This document shows positions 18,228 through 27,686 of a stretch of DNA of 64,000 nt, piece after piece (position 1 is the first letter of the stretch; each line of letters starts with the position of its first letter). Origin of the DNA: an uncultured Lewinella sp. (GTDB lineage Bacteria; Bacteroidota; Bacteroidia; Chitinophagales; Saprospiraceae). The position numbers were made by a program, and so were the translations under genes. Below the pieces are notes generated by a model, which saw nothing but the letters and a program-made list of their open reading frames with translations, was not told where the DNA came from and searched no databases. The DNA lies in contig CAJXPD010000002.1 in NCBI GenBank assembly GCA_913057785.1, positions 1 to 64,000 on the forward strand. The letters run 5' to 3'.

Positions 18228-19475
18228 ATGAAAAGGGTTGTTGTAACTGGACTTGGGGCTCTTACACCGATCGGTAATAATATCGAGGAGTATGCTGCAG
18301 CTCTAATGAATGGAGTCAGTGGTGCAAATGCCATTACGCACTTTGATGCAAGTAAGTTTAAGACACAGTTTGCCTGTGAAATCAAGGACTTAGATACTGC
18401 TGATGTATTGGATCGTAGAGATTTACGCCGTATGGATAAATTCTCCCAATACGCTATGATGACGGCTCACGAAGCGATCAAACAATCTGGGATAGACAGC
18501 GAAGATCTTAATAAGGATAGAATTGGAGTAATTTGGGCTTCTGGAATTGGAGGCCTACGTTCATTAGAAAAGGAAATTGAAGATTTTGAGGGAGGCGATG
18601 GTACCCCACGCTATAATCCCTTCATGATCCCAAAAATGATCGCAGATATTGCATCTGGTCTGATCTCAATGCGCTTCGGTTTCCGCGGTATCAACTACGC
18701 TACCGTTTCGGCTTGTGCTTCTTCATCACATGCCCTTATGAATGCCTTCGATTATATTCGCCTGGGAAGAAATGATATCATTGTAACCGGGGGATCAGAA
18801 GCTACCGTAACCAAGGCGGGTATTGGTGGTTTCAATGCCATGAAAGCTTTATCTACCCGTAACGATGACTGTAAGACAGCATCACGTCCCTTTGACGTAG
18901 ATAGAGACGGTTTTGTTTTGGGAGAAGGTGGTGGTGCCATTATCTTAGAGGAATTAGAACATGCCAAAAAGAGAGGCGCGCATATCATTGCGGAAATCGT
19001 AGGCGCCGGAGCTACAGCTGACGCCCACCATTTGACTGCACCACACCCCGAAGGATTAGGAGCAGCCAATGTGATGAAAATGGCTTTGGAAGACGCGGGC
19101 TTGGCTACCACGGATGTTGACTATATTAATGTACATGGTACATCCACTCCACTAGGAGACGTTGCAGAAGTAAAAGCTATCCAGAAGGTATTTGGAGAGC
19201 ATGCTTTTAAGCTGAATATCAGTTCCACTAAATCAATGACCGGCCACTTGTTAGGAGCAGCGGGTGCAATAGAGGCAATTGCCTGCATTTTGGCCATTCA
19301 GCATAATAAGATTCCACCAACGATCAACCACTTTACGGACGATCCGGCTTTTGATCCTAAGTTAAATCTGACGTTCAATGAAGCCCAGGAAAGAGAAGTA
19401 AATGTGGCCCTAAGTAATACTTTCGGCTTTGGTGGTCATAATTCATCAGTGATCTTTAAGCGATTCGAAGAGTAG
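18228..19475 (+). CDS. fabF: beta-ketoacyl-ACP synthase II
   Basis: FabF condenses malonyl-ACP with acyl-ACP during fatty acid elongation. The catalytic cysteine is in TVSACASSSHA, the two histidines in NVHGTSTPLGD and SMTGHLLGAAGA, and the C-terminal NTFGFGGHN block is present. The length of 415 residues is normal. It follows acpP by 164 bases across a terminator, so it likely has its own promoter or depends on read-through. Confidence 0.97.
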   Translation: MKRVVVTGLGALTPIGNNIEEYAAALMNGVSGANAITHFDASKFKTQFACEIKDLDTADVLDRRDLRRMDKFSQYAMMTAHEAIKQSGIDSEDLNKDRIGVIWASGIGGLRSLEKEIEDFEGGDGTPRYNPFMIPKMIADIASGLISMRFGFRGINYATVSACASSSHALMNAFDYIRLGRNDIIVTGGSEATVTKAGIGGFNAMKALSTRNDDCKTASRPFDVDRDGFVLGEGGGAIILEELEHAKKRGAHIIAEIVGAGATADAHHLTAPHPEGLGAANVMKMALEDAGLATTDVDYINVHGTSTPLGDVAEVKAIQKVFGEHAFKLNISSTKSMTGHLLGAAGAIEAIACILAIQHNKIPPTINHFTDDPAFDPKLNLTFNEAQEREVNVALSNTFGFGGHNSSVIFKRFEE

Positions 19476-19912
19476 AATCACTTTATTTGAAAAGATAGGT
19501 TGTTCAGATTTGCATCTAGAGCATCAAGAAGTGTTCAGGAATGAATAATGGATATTAGTAACCACATTATTCACTCTTTAACATTTGCCTGCTATCGAAT
19601 ATGAACTTTGGCAGGTTGCTGAAGGTGGCTAATCCAAGACCGGACGGATTCTATCGTTCTTGATCTTCTTACCTAGAAACCAAAGAACTATAGTTTTTCT
19701 GGCCCTGCATTATCCATACTTTCGGATTCCATTCCAATCTGTGCATCTTTTCCACTCAATTTAGCGTTTCTACTAATTCCATTCGCTTTTTACACTGCTA
19801 TATTCATTGGTAACCTGAGGCGGGAAAGAAGTGTTTCCGCAAGTGTGTCCAGAAGTCTCTGAAGCAAGATGATCCTGACCGTTCATCCGCTGCTGTTGTT
19901 CTTATTACCAGA
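19476..19912. other. intergenic region between fabF and rnc
   Basis: I see no gene in these 437 bases. TGAATAATG (19542-19550) pairs with CATTATTCA (19565-19573), a hairpin followed by CTCTTTA that may end the fabF transcript. AACTATAGTTTTT near 19686-19698 resembles the TATAGTTTTT found upstream of the sigma factor gene and may be a promoter element for rnc. Confidence 0.35.
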
Positions 19913-20722
19913 ATGACATCAGAAAGTACCGGCCATGGCGGGTTGCCTGATTACCTTTTTCTTAACAAAAAGTGGATGGCATTACTTAGATTTATTCAGC
20001 GGATTTACAACTACTACTTCTCTCCCGACAAAATGCTGGCGAAGCGGCTAAGGTCCCTAACTGGATTCATTCCTGCTAACCTCGACATCTTCAAATTAGC
20101 TTTCTCGCACAAATCAACGATTTCTGATAAGGCTTATGCCCTACAGAACAACGAACGTTTGGAGTATTTAGGAGACGCTGTTTTGGGAACTATTGTAGCA
20201 GAATACCTCTTCAAAAAGTATCCCAATAGCAACGAGGGTTTTCTAACCAAAATGCGGTCGAAGATCGTTAAGCGGAAGTCTTTGAATAAAATCGGAGACA
20301 AAATGGGATTGGACATGCTCTTGGCAGAATACAATAATACACGCTTGAGCCGCTCGATGCTTGGAAATGCAGTAGAAGCTTTGGTGGGCGCTGTATACCT
20401 AGAGCAGGGCTATTTTCGTACTAAGCGTTTTGTCATTAGAAAAGCATTACGCAACTATGTAGATGTACACGAGCTGGAAAGCTTCGATGACAACTACAAA
20501 AGTCAGCTACTGGAATGGTGTCAAAAGAATGGCCAGACCGTTAGCTACAAACTTCTGGCTCGCTACAAATTCGAAAAACGCGATCGCTTTAAAGTTGCGG
20601 TTATGGTCAATGGAAAAAAGATGGCAGTTGCAGATGATTTCAACAAGAAAAGTGCAGAGCAAACGGCTTCTGAAAAGGCCATGCAAGCACTTGGTATTCT
20701 AGTTGAGGCAGAGGAAGATTAA
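19913..20722 (+). CDS. rnc: ribonuclease III
   Basis: RNase III cleaves double-stranded RNA in rRNA maturation and mRNA decay. The signature NERLEYLGDAVLGTIVAEYLF (here with tyrosine in the usual ERLEFLGD) carries the catalytic acids, a second acidic site is in NAVEALVGAVYLEQG, and the C-terminal double-strand-binding domain spans about residues 195-262. The frame opens at ATG 19913; ATG at 19976 gives a more usual N-terminus (MALLRFIQRIYN), so the true protein may be 21 residues shorter. Confidence 0.95.
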   Translation: MTSESTGHGGLPDYLFLNKKWMALLRFIQRIYNYYFSPDKMLAKRLRSLTGFIPANLDIFKLAFSHKSTISDKAYALQNNERLEYLGDAVLGTIVAEYLFKKYPNSNEGFLTKMRSKIVKRKSLNKIGDKMGLDMLLAEYNNTRLSRSMLGNAVEALVGAVYLEQGYFRTKRFVIRKALRNYVDVHELESFDDNYKSQLLEWCQKNGQTVSYKLLARYKFEKRDRFKVAVMVNGKKMAVADDFNKKSAEQTASEKAMQALGILVEAEED

Positions 20723-20816
20723 GTGCTTTTCTTTTTTTAGCCGAGTTCATACTTCCAACCTTTAGGGTCTAAGCCCTTTCGTGTTCTACGTTACAGAACG
20801 TGTTTAATTCAGCTTT

Positions 20817-22106
20817 ATGAATTACGATCAGCTGTATGCATTGGCACCAGACTCCGATACCTTGCAGAAAGCAAGAGGAGTATCCTATGCCGGCAGAAAA
20901 TGGCTGATGATCGAAGGCAATGAAAAGCTGCTCTGGGCAAATTATCAAACCGCTCCCTCCCTCATCCACAAAGTTGTAGTAGACCTTGAAAAACAGAGGT
21001 TTGGATGCACTTGCAGGAGCCGACAACGTCCTTGCAGACATGCACTAGGGTTATTAATGCTCCTTCTCCGCCAAGATGAAAGGATTCGGGTAAGCTATGA
21101 TCCTCCCGATTGGGTGATGAAGTGGCAAAATATCCAGGCTCAACCTCCTGTACCCACAGAACCTAACCCGATCCCCGTACAATCACAACGTATCGCCGCC
21201 AAACGCTATGCCAGCATGCAAGAGGGTGTGATTGAATTGAAGCAGTGGCTTAGCAATCTTATCCGGCAGGGATTGGCCGTAGCTAAGGAACAACCTGCAG
21301 ACTCCTGGGATGCCTTCGCTGCCCGGATGGTCGATGCTAAACTAGGAAGCATTGGCAAGCAAATAAGGTTGGTAAAAGGCTTTTTGAATGAAGAGGATTG
21401 GCATGAGCGGCTTTTAGCCTTGATAGGCGATCTTCATCTGTTTGCGCAAAGTTTTCAGCAATTGGATCGACTCCCTCCCAATCTACAAGATGAGTTGATA
21501 AGCTATGCGGGGGTGAATATGAAAAAGGATGTGGTACTTTCACAAAAGGGGATCTTTGATCATTGGCTGATCCTAGGCCAAACCTTTGGGGAAGAAGAGA
21601 ATTTGCGCTATCGACGTTGTTGGTTACTAGGAGAAAAAAGTCAGCAATTTGCCCTTCTACTAGATTTTGTGTTTGGCCAGAATAGTTTTGAGCAACAATG
21701 GCCCGTGGGAGCTGCCCTACGAGCCGAGGTCGTATTCTATCCAGCTAGTCGTCCGCAACGGGCACTTCTAAAGGAATTTGGCTGGTCACAAAAGGTATTT
21801 GAAGGTCTAAATGGTTATCCTTCCTTCGAATCTTTAGCTAAAGGATATGCGGAAGCACTTGCTGAGAATCCGTGGATCGGCTACTTTCCCTGCCTCATAG
21901 ATGATGTAATTCCAATCCTAGAAGGAGAAGAATTAATGCTACTCGATCAGGCTAAGGGATTTCTTTCCTTAGGGAAACCCATTACCGCCAGCTGGAAACT
22001 ATTGGCCCTGAGTGGTGGCCATCCAATCAGTGTATTTGGGGAATGGAATGGGGCCATGTTCTTCCCCCTGACAGCTATCGCAGAGGGGAGAGTGGTGGCG
22101 CTGTAG
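20817..22106 (+). CDS. SWIM zinc finger protein
   Basis: The SWIM motif CxC-x(n)-CxH is seen as CTCRSRQRPCRH near residues 64-75. SWIM domains bind zinc and mediate DNA or protein contact. The rest of the 429 residues is uncharacterised. Bacterial SWIM proteins often sit with MoxR ATPase and VWA genes, but none are here; the neighbours are rnc and a convergent wzz-like gene. The function is therefore open. Confidence 0.8.
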   Translation: MNYDQLYALAPDSDTLQKARGVSYAGRKWLMIEGNEKLLWANYQTAPSLIHKVVVDLEKQRFGCTCRSRQRPCRHALGLLMLLLRQDERIRVSYDPPDWVMKWQNIQAQPPVPTEPNPIPVQSQRIAAKRYASMQEGVIELKQWLSNLIRQGLAVAKEQPADSWDAFAARMVDAKLGSIGKQIRLVKGFLNEEDWHERLLALIGDLHLFAQSFQQLDRLPPNLQDELISYAGVNMKKDVVLSQKGIFDHWLILGQTFGEEENLRYRRCWLLGEKSQQFALLLDFVFGQNSFEQQWPVGAALRAEVVFYPASRPQRALLKEFGWSQKVFEGLNGYPSFESLAKGYAEALAENPWIGYFPCLIDDVIPILEGEELMLLDQAKGFLSLGKPITASWKLLALSGGHPISVFGEWNGAMFFPLTAIAEGRVVAL

Positions 22107-22136
22107 GAACATCTAATCTTCGATATCTTTTCTTTT

Positions 22137-23381
22137 TCACAGACGTGGGAGCTTGATTCGGGCAAACTGGATACGGATAAAGGAAATCGGCTTAGTCACA
22201 AGGCTTCGCAACTTTAGCCAGATGCTTCGATACGATGCAACAGGAGCGTTCTCTTCCTTCTTCTCCGTGTCTTCTCCCTCACTACCGACTCCTTGATCAC
22301 CATCTTCATCCACCTCACGCAGTACATCCTTAAATAGTTTAAAACTCACGATCAGGAAGAGTGCCAAAGCAAAACCCCCAATCCCACCTTTTACCGCGGC
22401 AACTTTAGCGGAAGGTTTGTAGTAGTCTATCGGAGGAAGTGTTTTATCAATGAGCTGCATCAATACGGTCTCATTATCCATGTCAATCTTTGCTCCTTTC
22501 AACTGTTCCAATGAAGCGAGATAACCCGTTTTGTTAATCTCTGCTTCTACCTCCAACCTGAGAATCTTATTGTGCATGGACTTCCGGTAAGGCTCCGAAA
22601 TCAAGGAATCTGGTTGTTTTAGGTAGCGTTCGTAAGTATCGCGGCTTTTGTTGAGATCATAATACAACCGCCGGTAGTTATCAGCCAGCGAATCCGTCTC
22701 CGCAGCCATTTCTTCATAGGCGACCTGCGGAGAGAAAAGGGTATTCTTGTCAATTCTTTGGATGGTTTTTTCTAAGAGGAAATCGATAATGATTAAGGAG
22801 AGTTCTGGGTCTGGCGTAGAGGTACTGATCGCAATCACGCCGAGTTTCTCATCAATTCCAAAACTAACAAAGCCGTCTACATGCCCTCCTATCGGAGTGC
22901 TAATTTTGTCCAGGATGAGCTTGAATATCTTCGATTCTTGTAGCGTGAAGTCTGGAATCGTATCATGCTCGAATAGAAAACCAACGGGAATATCGGGATC
23001 AAGGTCCTCTGGTTTATGGTCATAATAGACCTGTAGATATCGATTAATTAGCAGGGAATCAGTGGGAATGGAATCAATTTTTTCCAAAAGAAGTTCCCGC
23101 ATAAGCATCTTTGAGTTTAAAAGACGCGTATATATCTGGATAAGGGTTTTAAACTCTTTTTCAATCTTATGAGGTAAGACTGAAATTTGGACATTTGCCG
23201 GATAAGTTGGTTTTACTTTAGAAATTTTTCTATATTGGAGTATTCCTAGGGACATGGTCAAGATCCCAATTATATACCACCTCTTCAACACAAACAAGAA
23301 ATACTCCCAAGCCTTCAACAGAAGGGCCCGAATTGAAATTTCGTCAGGTTTTCTCGCGTAATTGTTGTTTGGGTTACTCAT
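22137..23381 (-). CDS. Wzz-type polysaccharide chain-length determinant / co-polymerase
   Basis: This inner-membrane protein of 414 residues has one transmembrane segment near each end (about residues 31-50 and 328-347) and a large periplasmic helical domain between them, the polysaccharide co-polymerase fold. Such proteins set chain length in Wzx/Wzy-dependent surface polysaccharides. A Pro-rich region just before the second membrane segment (PPIDYYKPSAKVA) is typical. The C-terminal cytoplasmic tail is acidic and shows no tyrosine-kinase P-loop. It is divergent from the polysaccharide operon starting at 23652. Confidence 0.82.
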   Translation of the reverse strand: MSNPNNNYARKPDEISIRALLLKAWEYFLFVLKRWYIIGILTMSLGILQYRKISKVKPTYPANVQISVLPHKIEKEFKTLIQIYTRLLNSKMLMRELLLEKIDSIPTDSLLINRYLQVYYDHKPEDLDPDIPVGFLFEHDTIPDFTLQESKIFKLILDKISTPIGGHVDGFVSFGIDEKLGVIAISTSTPDPELSLIIIDFLLEKTIQRIDKNTLFSPQVAYEEMAAETDSLADNYRRLYYDLNKSRDTYERYLKQPDSLISEPYRKSMHNKILRLEVEAEINKTGYLASLEQLKGAKIDMDNETVLMQLIDKTLPPIDYYKPSAKVAAVKGGIGGFALALFLIVSFKLFKDVLREVDEDGDQGVGSEGEDTEKKEENAPVASYRSIWLKLRSLVTKPISFIRIQFARIKLPRL

Positions 23382-23530
23382 CTAATGGTCTCAAAAGCAG
23401 CTTTTCATTCTCAACTTTTCAGTGAGTTTGCATTGTTTGGTCAAAATGCTTCTACGGTAAAACGGGGGCAGAAGTTGTGCCAATAAATAAATTTAGCTGC
23501 TACACAGGACAACACACCTAGCATATATCT

Positions 23531-23626
23531 ACCATAAAAAGGCTTCCACCTACCAAAAAAAGGCTCAAGACAGCCAATTATCGAAATGTCGAACTTATTA
23601 CCTGTCTTGACGTGAAATTTACATTG
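23531..23626 (+). promoter_or_regulatory. 21-bp phased direct repeats and promoter (module A)
   Basis: Three repeats, TACCATAAA (CC at 23532), TACCAAAAA (CC at 23553) and the weaker AGCCAATTA (CC at 23574), are spaced exactly 21 bases. The -7-like AAATTTACATTG follows 44 bases after the last CC. A start of transcription near 23628 leaves about 25 bases to the asparagine-synthetase-like gene. Modules B and C in the same locus share this layout. Confidence 0.6.
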
Positions 23627-23651
23627 CCTACAGATAATCAAAACTACTTAT

Positions 23652-25496
23652 ATGCTAATTAGATGTACCCGGACCCCAGCTCAGGCTCCTAAAAATGCCC
23701 TTTCTGAAAAAATAGGTTTCTTCCATTGTACTTATGAACTAGAAACAACAGATTACCGCGTAGATGGAACACACTTCGTATTTTTTGTTGAAACCAATCT
23801 GACGCACTCTAAATTTGAGGCTGTCGCTCAAAAGCTCAAGTCTCTTGATCGTTTGGAACAACGCGGAATTCACAAACTACTCAATGGGAACTATTTCCTC
23901 ATGGCCATCGAAAAGGAAGGTTTGCATGTGCACATGATGAGAGATGCTTCCGGAATAAAGACCGCCTACTACTCCCTAAGCAGGTCTCAGCTGTGTACGG
24001 GCTCAGTCATGCATGAGGTAGCTCGTTACCAAAAAAGAGTTGCCTTTAACAAAGCAGGAGTATTCCAACTGCTATACTCTGGCTACCTGCTAGATGGGTT
24101 TACCTTCTATGAAGGAGTGAGTGAGATAAAAATGGGACAACACCTCATTTTCAATGAGGAACTTGAACTCGTTTCTAAGACCGTTTATGCTGTCAAACTT
24201 GCTCAATATGACAATCCTTACTCGGAAGAGGAAAACTTCCGCATGCTGCGACGAGAATTTCAACTAGCCCACAAACCTTTCCTCTCAGCAAAAAACCGGG
24301 TTCTTTTGTCTGGAGGGTTGGACTCCATTGCTATGCTAATCTCGTTGGATGACATCGCCAACGGAGATCACCTCGATTCCCTATCCTTCAAAGTAAAGGA
24401 TACAACCCAGGATGAATCAGTCTATTCCACTAGCATTGCAGAGCACTTGGAAATTGAGAATACACTGAAGGAGATTGACCCTAATGATCCACAGGTGATC
24501 AAGGATTTCGAAGCTAAGGTCCTTCGAATGAATAACCCCTATTACGGTACTTGGATCTTTGGCCATTTCAAGGGTACGCCGGAAGAAATGTACTACGCCG
24601 GCCAGGATACTCGCTTACATACTCCCGCCCTAAATGAGGTAGATAAATGGGCCTATTCCCTACTAAAGCACCAGGATAAATGGTGGTTGAAGAATGGTCT
24701 TAATCCGTTTAGCAAGAAGGTAGTTATCCCAATTCTCAAAGCATTGGGATGGGAGAAAACCAACAGTAGAATCTTCCGGAACCTCTACAAGGCCATGCAT
24801 ATCTTTGATCTGAAAAAGTACATCAATAAGTTCTACCTTAAGATAGACAAGCAGAAGATCAAGGACAAAGGCCTACCTACTGATTATTATGAGAAAATCA
24901 CCCGTCTTCTGGATCTGGACATAGACAAATGCCCAAGCAGTAGAGCGCTTTACAATGAAATTGTACGGCTAAAATGGAGCGAGCAATACATCTACGATAT
25001 GCGCTACCTCCAAGACATTGCTCGAATCAACAATACCTACATCGCAATGCCTTTCTACAACAAGGAAGTTGCAGAGTTCAGCTCAGGTATCCCATTTGGG
25101 ATGGCAACAAAACCGATGCTAGGCCGTGCTCGCTTTGGCGGCAGAAAGAACATTATCTATAAATACGTCCTACGTAAGGCCTTCCGAGATAAACTAAATG
25201 ATTTGACCTATTATCGGGCAAAGGCTGTATCCATGACCTTGCATCAATTGTTTAATGGCCCACTTGGGAAGAAGGTAGGCGAGATCTTGAAGAAGGACCT
25301 CGAGAGCAAGGATTCCTTCATCAAGCAGTTCCGCTTGAGTAAGGTTGCCAATAAATACTTTGACAAGTCGACTTGGGAATACGGAGACTCTGATTACCTA
25401 CACTTAGCCTACTATATAGCCACTTTGGCTGTTTACCATCACCAGGTCGTATTGGCTCCCAAAACAAAGGACAACGTAGCCGTATCGGCCACTTGA
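23652..25496 (+). CDS. asparagine-synthetase-like amidotransferase without the glutaminase cysteine
   Basis: The C-terminal part is a class-B asparagine synthetase-type ATP-pyrophosphatase domain with the PP-loop LLSGGLDSIAM (about residues 218-228). The N-terminal part keeps the Ntn-hydrolase-like fold (GNYFLMAIEKEG, MRDASGIKTAYYS), but residue 2 is Leu, not the catalytic Cys, so it cannot use glutamine in the usual way. Homologues in polysaccharide loci amidate sugar acids or other acceptors; here the acceptor is unknown. It is the first gene of the plus-strand polysaccharide run and has the phased-repeat promoter immediately upstream. Confidence 0.75.
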   Translation: MLIRCTRTPAQAPKNALSEKIGFFHCTYELETTDYRVDGTHFVFFVETNLTHSKFEAVAQKLKSLDRLEQRGIHKLLNGNYFLMAIEKEGLHVHMMRDASGIKTAYYSLSRSQLCTGSVMHEVARYQKRVAFNKAGVFQLLYSGYLLDGFTFYEGVSEIKMGQHLIFNEELELVSKTVYAVKLAQYDNPYSEEENFRMLRREFQLAHKPFLSAKNRVLLSGGLDSIAMLISLDDIANGDHLDSLSFKVKDTTQDESVYSTSIAEHLEIENTLKEIDPNDPQVIKDFEAKVLRMNNPYYGTWIFGHFKGTPEEMYYAGQDTRLHTPALNEVDKWAYSLLKHQDKWWLKNGLNPFSKKVVIPILKALGWEKTNSRIFRNLYKAMHIFDLKKYINKFYLKIDKQKIKDKGLPTDYYEKITRLLDLDIDKCPSSRALYNEIVRLKWSEQYIYDMRYLQDIARINNTYIAMPFYNKEVAEFSSGIPFGMATKPMLGRARFGGRKNIIYKYVLRKAFRDKLNDLTYYRAKAVSMTLHQLFNGPLGKKVGEILKKDLESKDSFIKQFRLSKVANKYFDKSTWEYGDSDYLHLAYYIATLAVYHHQVVLAPKTKDNVAVSAT

Positions 25497-25541
25497 GGTG
25501 AAGAAACTGTAACCCTTATTTGATAATTCAGTACACATTAA

Positions 25542-25597
25542 GAGTATGTTTAAAGTTTAATCAATCGGCTACCGGCCGAGAAGATGAACATACTCTG
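25542..25597. mobile_element. 56-bp MITE-like element
   Basis: Perfect 10-bp inverted ends AGAGTATGTT (25542-25551) and AACATACTCT (25588-25597) enclose a core with a TCGGC/GCCGA stem. The left 38 bases match the insertion-sequence-like end at 54-90 of the window. It lies between two polysaccharide genes and carries no coding sequence. It is best read as a miniature element moved by the parental transposase. Confidence 0.6.
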
Positions 25598-25624
25598 AGC
25601 AAATAACCCCCTAGTTAAAAAGTC

Positions 25625-26368
25625 ATGAAGTCGTTCCTAACTGCCATCATTAGCTTGCTAGTTCCGTCCAAACTAGCTGTACCGTTACTTAACCTACTCG
25701 GACACAAAATACATCCTACGGCCAAAATAGGTTGTTCTTTTCTACGGTGTGATCATATCTATATGGATAAGCACACCCATATTGGTCATCTCAATATTAT
25801 CCAGGTTAGAAAGCTTCTCTTACGAGAAAGGGCCTTCATTAAATCAAAAAACAGGATTAAGGGCCCTTTGAATATTCTCATGCGAAGAGAATCAGCCATT
25901 GCAAGAGACAATAGCATTTTCCGCGGTGCGCCGCCGATCTGCTTGGGCGTAGCCACACTCCGCCTAGATGAGCTCGGGCAAGTTATTAGTAAACATCACC
26001 TTGATTGTACAAAACCCATTAGTGTCGGGAAAAACTCCACGATAGGAGGACTCGGCACCCAATTCTGGACGCACGGATTCATGCATGCCCCCACTGGCCG
26101 CAAACGAATTCGTGTAGAGGGAGAGATCATCATTGGTAATAATGTCTACGTCGGGTCCCGCTGCGTTTTCAACCCAGGGGTAAAAGTTGGTGATAGCATC
26201 TCCATTGGCAGCAATGCCGCTGTAGCCAAGTCTCTCCATGAGCCTGGTATGTACGTATCCCAAAGATTACGGCACATCCAACGGAATATTGAAGATGTGG
26301 AAGCAAAGCTGGAAAGGAAAGAACAGTACACCCTAGAAACTGCCGTATATGAAAAAGCTATCCATTAA
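25625..26368 (+). CDS. left-handed beta-helix acyltransferase
   Basis: Hexapeptide repeats (IGGLGTQFWTHGF, IIIGNNVYVGSRCVFNPGV, KVGDSISIGSNAAV) show a left-handed beta-helix acyltransferase, related to WbbJ-type sugar O-acetyltransferases. The histidine in WTHGFMH is the likely catalytic base. It probably acetylates a sugar of the surface polysaccharide. It overlaps the next gene by 20 bases, so both are translated from one message. Confidence 0.82.
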   Translation: MKSFLTAIISLLVPSKLAVPLLNLLGHKIHPTAKIGCSFLRCDHIYMDKHTHIGHLNIIQVRKLLLRERAFIKSKNRIKGPLNILMRRESAIARDNSIFRGAPPICLGVATLRLDELGQVISKHHLDCTKPISVGKNSTIGGLGTQFWTHGFMHAPTGRKRIRVEGEIIIGNNVYVGSRCVFNPGVKVGDSISIGSNAAVAKSLHEPGMYVSQRLRHIQRNIEDVEAKLERKEQYTLETAVYEKAIH

Positions 26369-27656
26369 ACTCGTAGACCTCCTGCCACAACTTAAGGCGC
26401 AGCTAGTGAAGCTTTCTGGGTTTACGATCGTTTTTGGATTCATCAAACTTAATGCTTTTACTGCGGCGCTTTTTCTATCCAACTTTGTGGATGATACGGC
26501 AGATTATGGTCTATTTGAATATGCCTTGTCTATCGGGCTTATCATGTCCATTCCCTTGAACTTCGGTTTGCAAGGAGCCTATCCTTTTTTCAACCTAAAA
26601 TCAAAAAGAGAAGGTTTTAAGTCAGTCTTCTATTTTCATTCACTGACGATTAGCGGTGCTCTGGGCCTCTGTTTTTTGATCAATCAGTTTGTGTTCACCC
26701 TAATGCCGGATAAGCTAGCCTTCGCGCTATTGATCGGCGGAATAATAGCCATGCAAGTGATGCTGTCTTCTATTTTGAAGTCGCATGAGAAGATTTTTCC
26801 GGCCGTTTTCTTGGATGGAGGGCTATTTCTAGTTTTAAATCTATACAATCTTTGGTTGTATTCCTCAGGGACTACGCTAGATTTCGCCGTACTAGAGTTG
26901 ATTTTTGGCATCTATCTAGTGTTCCTATTCGGCTTGCATGCCTACCGATTCCTAAGAACAAGAAATGACTTTTCTTGGGCCAATTATAGAGAGTCTATGC
27001 GGTTTGGAAAGAATTTGCTGGTTTCCTCCTTCCTAATTATTTGCCTAACCGGCAGTGCTCGGATCTTCATTGAGTACTTTTTGGATATGGAGCAGGTCGG
27101 CATCTATGCGTTTTATTTCCGCTTTGCCGCGGCAGTGGTCATGATACATCAAGTCGTAAATATTGTTTTCTTCAAAAAAATGTATCAAGCTCCTCCAGCT
27201 GCCCTAGATAAGTACTTCTCTCTATTCTTGATCTTCATCTTAATTGTTGGAAGTGTTTTGCTCTTTTTGGTCCCCCTTGTATTCAAGGGATCACTCCGCC
27301 TACTGGATGAAACCTGGCAAGAATATCATTTACTCTATGCAATCTTGAGCTTCCAAATGGTCTTCTGGATCTGTATGGCCTTGAACGAAAATATCCTTTA
27401 TAGAGAGGAGCTATCCAACAAGATGAACATTTGGTTTTTGGGCTTATTCTTGGCCATGGGTGGTGGTATTTACCTCCTGCATAGTCAGCAACAGCTCAAT
27501 TTATTTAACCTGACTTTGATTAATTCCATTTGCCTGGTATTGGCCTGTGAAGTCCAATTCATGCTTTTGAGAAAACGACAACTATCCTTCGCAAAAACTA
27601 GAAGTCTAAACCTCATTTTTGGCGCAATCTTGCTGCTGATATTCTTTTACCTGTAG
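26349..27656 (+). CDS. oligosaccharide flippase (Wzx-like membrane protein)
   Basis: The 435-residue protein contains about twelve hydrophobic segments in the pattern of the MOP-superfamily polysaccharide transporters that flip lipid-linked repeat units across the inner membrane. No catalytic motif is expected. It overlaps the acyltransferase gene by 20 bases and lies upstream of a Wzy-like polymerase, giving a Wzx/Wzy/Wzz set in this locus. Confidence 0.8.
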   Translation: MKKLSIKLVDLLPQLKAQLVKLSGFTIVFGFIKLNAFTAALFLSNFVDDTADYGLFEYALSIGLIMSIPLNFGLQGAYPFFNLKSKREGFKSVFYFHSLTISGALGLCFLINQFVFTLMPDKLAFALLIGGIIAMQVMLSSILKSHEKIFPAVFLDGGLFLVLNLYNLWLYSSGTTLDFAVLELIFGIYLVFLFGLHAYRFLRTRNDFSWANYRESMRFGKNLLVSSFLIICLTGSARIFIEYFLDMEQVGIYAFYFRFAAAVVMIHQVVNIVFFKKMYQAPPAALDKYFSLFLIFILIVGSVLLFLVPLVFKGSLRLLDETWQEYHLLYAILSFQMVFWICMALNENILYREELSNKMNIWFLGLFLAMGGGIYLLHSQQQLNLFNLTLINSICLVLACEVQFMLLRKRQLSFAKTRSLNLIFGAILLLIFFYL

Positions 27657-27686
27657 CTTATTTTTGAAAGATAATCCCCTTAAGAA

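Noticed and set aside
19476-19912. A small gene in the fabF-rnc gap
   Set aside because: All frames are short and interrupted and show no plausible start context or motif.
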